This document shows positions 5,497-7,103 of a DNA stretch of 7,103 nt, one piece after another. Position numbers and translations under genes: made by a program. This DNA comes from Verrucomicrobiota bacterium. GTDB lineage: Bacteria; Verrucomicrobiota; Verrucomicrobiia; Limisphaerales; AV2. Position 1 is the stretch's first letter. Every line of letters starts with the position of its first letter. The stretch is from NCBI GenBank assembly GCA_003218935.1, contig QHPA01000357.1:1-7103 (forward strand), written 5' to 3'. The notes beneath the pieces were generated by a model. That model searched no databases, was not told where the DNA came from, and saw only the letters and a list, made by a program, of their open reading frames with translations.

Positions 5497-7103
5497 AAAT
5501 CGGAATCCAGGACCTCGCGGGCGCCGCAGTACAAATGGTATTCGACGGCGGACAGCCATTTACGCCCGCCCAGACCGACGCGGGCGGAGGAGTGACGCTC
5601 GTCACCTTCCAATCGGCGGCACTATTCGATCCCGCCTCCAGCCACTCAGTCAATCTCACTTACGGCACCAAGACGTTGGCGTATGGTTTTAGCGTGGTGA
5701 ATTATGTGAGCCTTGGAGCAGGCGACAGGGTCGAGCCAGCCGGCGTGGACACCAGCAAGCCGGGGTTCAAACTAAAAGTGTATCAAACCGCAACCACGAG
5801 CATCGGTGACAATAAAACCGCCGAGAAGGTCCTCGCTGGGCAGGGGGGTGCAAACATCGCCAACCTCAGCGCCGCCACCGATGGATTGTTCGATGTGGCG
5901 GGAGTCATCAATTTCGAGGCGACCGGGACCGACGCCGGCAATATGCCCGGCGACACCGTTTTTCCCGGTATTCCCGGCACGCTGCCTGACAACACCCAGA
6001 CCACTGACAATTTCGCAGTCGAGGCGATCGCTTTCCTCGATCTGGCTGTCGGCGCCTACACCGTCGGCGTGAACAGCGATGACGGCTTCAAGCTTGGCGC
6101 TGCGAGCAACCCGCGGGATGTGACGGCGCCCCTCATCACCGCGTATGACGCACCGCGCGGCGCGGGGGGCGAATCGGTCGGATTTTTCGCCGTGACGCAA
6201 AGCGGCATTTATCCGTTTCGGCTCCTCTATTGGCAGCAGAGCGGCGGGGCGGAAGTGGAATGGTACGTAATCGACACGGCTGGCAACCGCACGCTGATCA
6301 ACGATCCCAACGCACCGGGCGGCAGTCGAATCAATTCGTACCGCCAGCTCAAAGCGGGCGCCTCGCTGCCGCCTTATGTGAGCGCGGCGAGTCCGGCGCC
6401 GGGCGAGGTCAACGTCAGCGTCAGACCGAGGATCGCCATCGACGTTACCGAAGACGCCACGATTGTTGATCAGAGTTCAATCAAACTCGCTCTCAACGGG
6501 AGTCAGGCTACGCTGCCGGTCGGCGCGATTGTCAAGAACGGGAAAGTTACCACCGTCAATTATTCGGTGAGCCAACCATTGGTAGCCCAGACTGCCCAGA
6601 TGTTGCACCTCGAATTCAGCGACAGCGCCGGACACAACGTCGTCCGGGAGTGGGGTTTCACGACCGGCAAGGGCGGTGGGGGTAATCTTCTCAACTCGGT
6701 GAAGGGTTACTGGACATTTGAAAAAGGGAATTTGAAGGCGCGCGTCGGACGCGATCTGCTGTACGTGGATGATTCTCTCGCCAGCCGTTACAAATTTGGC
6801 GTCAGTGGACAGGGAGATTTCGCGGCTCTACCGCCGATCAACGGCAAACCTGCCCATGCCTTGTTGGTTCCCTACGTGACCGATGGCACTCATAAACAGA
6901 TGGGGTTGCGGATGAAACACGACATCGCTCCCAACGGGGGCGGTCAGAAGGTCAACCAATACACCGTCATTCTGGACCTCCTCTGGGGGCAGGGCTCGGC
7001 CTACGGAGCGCTGTGGCAATTGCACGATCTGGACAATGCGGGTGACAGCGACATGTATTGGCAGGAGAGCAGCGGCGCCTACGGCAAGACGTGCTGCTCG
7101 GCT
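5382..7103 (+). CDS. LamG/PA14-like multidomain extracellular protein, C-terminal part (runs off window)
   Basis: This frame is open for 574 codons from GTG 5382 to the last base, with no stop, so the 3' end is missing. It is most likely the continuation of the preceding gene after a -1 frame break, because it begins with the last strand of the LamG-like domain (RDNFWIDDLSITT). Numbering from GTG 5382: Ig-like linker about 17-107 (VSIEPPTQNAAPNAAVKI); a segment PGFKLKVYQT to about 165; a PA14-like domain about 169-325 with SDDGFKL at 232-238, GIYPFRLLYWQ and EWYVID (Trp294); a Big_5-like Ig domain about 331-436 (PAPGEVNVSVRPRIAI, then REWGFTTG); a glycine-rich linker; and a second LamG-like domain from about 443 (GYWTFEKGNL, LLWGQG, ALWQLHDLDN, DMYWQE), incomplete at the edge. 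PA14-like domains commonly bind carbohydrate, so an envelope or polysaccharide-related role is plausible. AAGGGG at 5371-5376 lies 5 bases before GTG 5382 and could act as a ribosome site, but the product would lack a signal peptide. Confidence 0.85.
   Translation, partial: MRDNFWIDDLSITTTTVSGAYVVSIEPPTQNAAPNAAVKIGIQDLAGAAVQMVFDGGQPFTPAQTDAGGGVTLVTFQSAALFDPASSHSVNLTYGTKTLAYGFSVVNYVSLGAGDRVEPAGVDTSKPGFKLKVYQTATTSIGDNKTAEKVLAGQGGANIANLSAATDGLFDVAGVINFEATGTDAGNMPGDTVFPGIPGTLPDNTQTTDNFAVEAIAFLDLAVGAYTVGVNSDDGFKLGAASNPRDVTAPLITAYDAPRGAGGESVGFFAVTQSGIYPFRLLYWQQSGGAEVEWYVIDTAGNRTLINDPNAPGGSRINSYRQLKAGASLPPYVSAASPAPGEVNVSVRPRIAIDVTEDATIVDQSSIKLALNGSQATLPVGAIVKNGKVTTVNYSVSQPLVAQTAQMLHLEFSDSAGHNVVREWGFTTGKGGGGNLLNSVKGYWTFEKGNLKARVGRDLLYVDDSLASRYKFGVSGQGDFAALPPINGKPAHALLVPYVTDGTHKQMGLRMKHDIAPNGGGQKVNQYTVILDLLWGQGSAYGALWQLHDLDNAGDSDMYWQESSGAYGKTCCSA
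5418..5429 (+). repeat. (ACC)4 trinucleotide repeat, Thr-4 linker
   Basis: Four ACC codons in a row encode TTTT after SI, at the junction between the first LamG-like domain and the Ig-like linker. Short Thr tracts are common in extracellular linkers. It lies about 40 bases past the frame break and is in frame, so it does not cause the break. Confidence 0.7.

Overview
The window reads as GC-rich bacterial DNA with every credible gene on the + strand. The protein style points to Verrucomicrobiota, most likely a Pedosphaera/Limisphaerales-like lineage. This rests on very large secreted proteins built from parallel beta-helix, fibronectin III, Ig-like, LamG-like and PA14-like modules, on the Ig signature QPVSQTVNAGADVTF, and on a C-terminus ending in RFYRVRVQ. 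The assignment is by remembered family resemblance; no search was run.

Layout. (1) Positions 2-3418 hold the 3' part of a giant modular surface or secreted protein that enters the window already in frame. It has two beta-helix blocks separated by an FN3 domain, then a beta-rich segment, an Ig-like domain and a short C-terminal domain. (2) After a 39-base gap, 3458-4231 encodes a complete RluA-family RNA pseudouridine synthase with the catalytic HRLD motif. A four-copy heptanucleotide repeat lies inside the gene. (3) Positions 4232-4617 are apparently non-coding, with one weak terminator-like element. (4) From about 4618 to beyond the right edge lies a second large exported protein: signal peptide, ConA/LamG-like sandwich, Ig-like linker, PA14-like domain, Big_5-like domain and a second LamG-like domain. 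Its reading frame breaks near 5370-5382. The N-terminal half is in one frame (ending at 5496) and the rest continues in the -1 frame, open to base 7103 with no stop.

How they fit together. The two large proteins are probably envelope or extracellular adhesion or carbohydrate-interaction proteins. The pseudouridine synthase is a housekeeping RNA-modification enzyme, and its position between them suggests no functional link. I found no tRNA, rRNA, CRISPR array, transposase, defence or biosynthetic cluster, and no convincing new system. The most notable point is the frame break in the second large gene.
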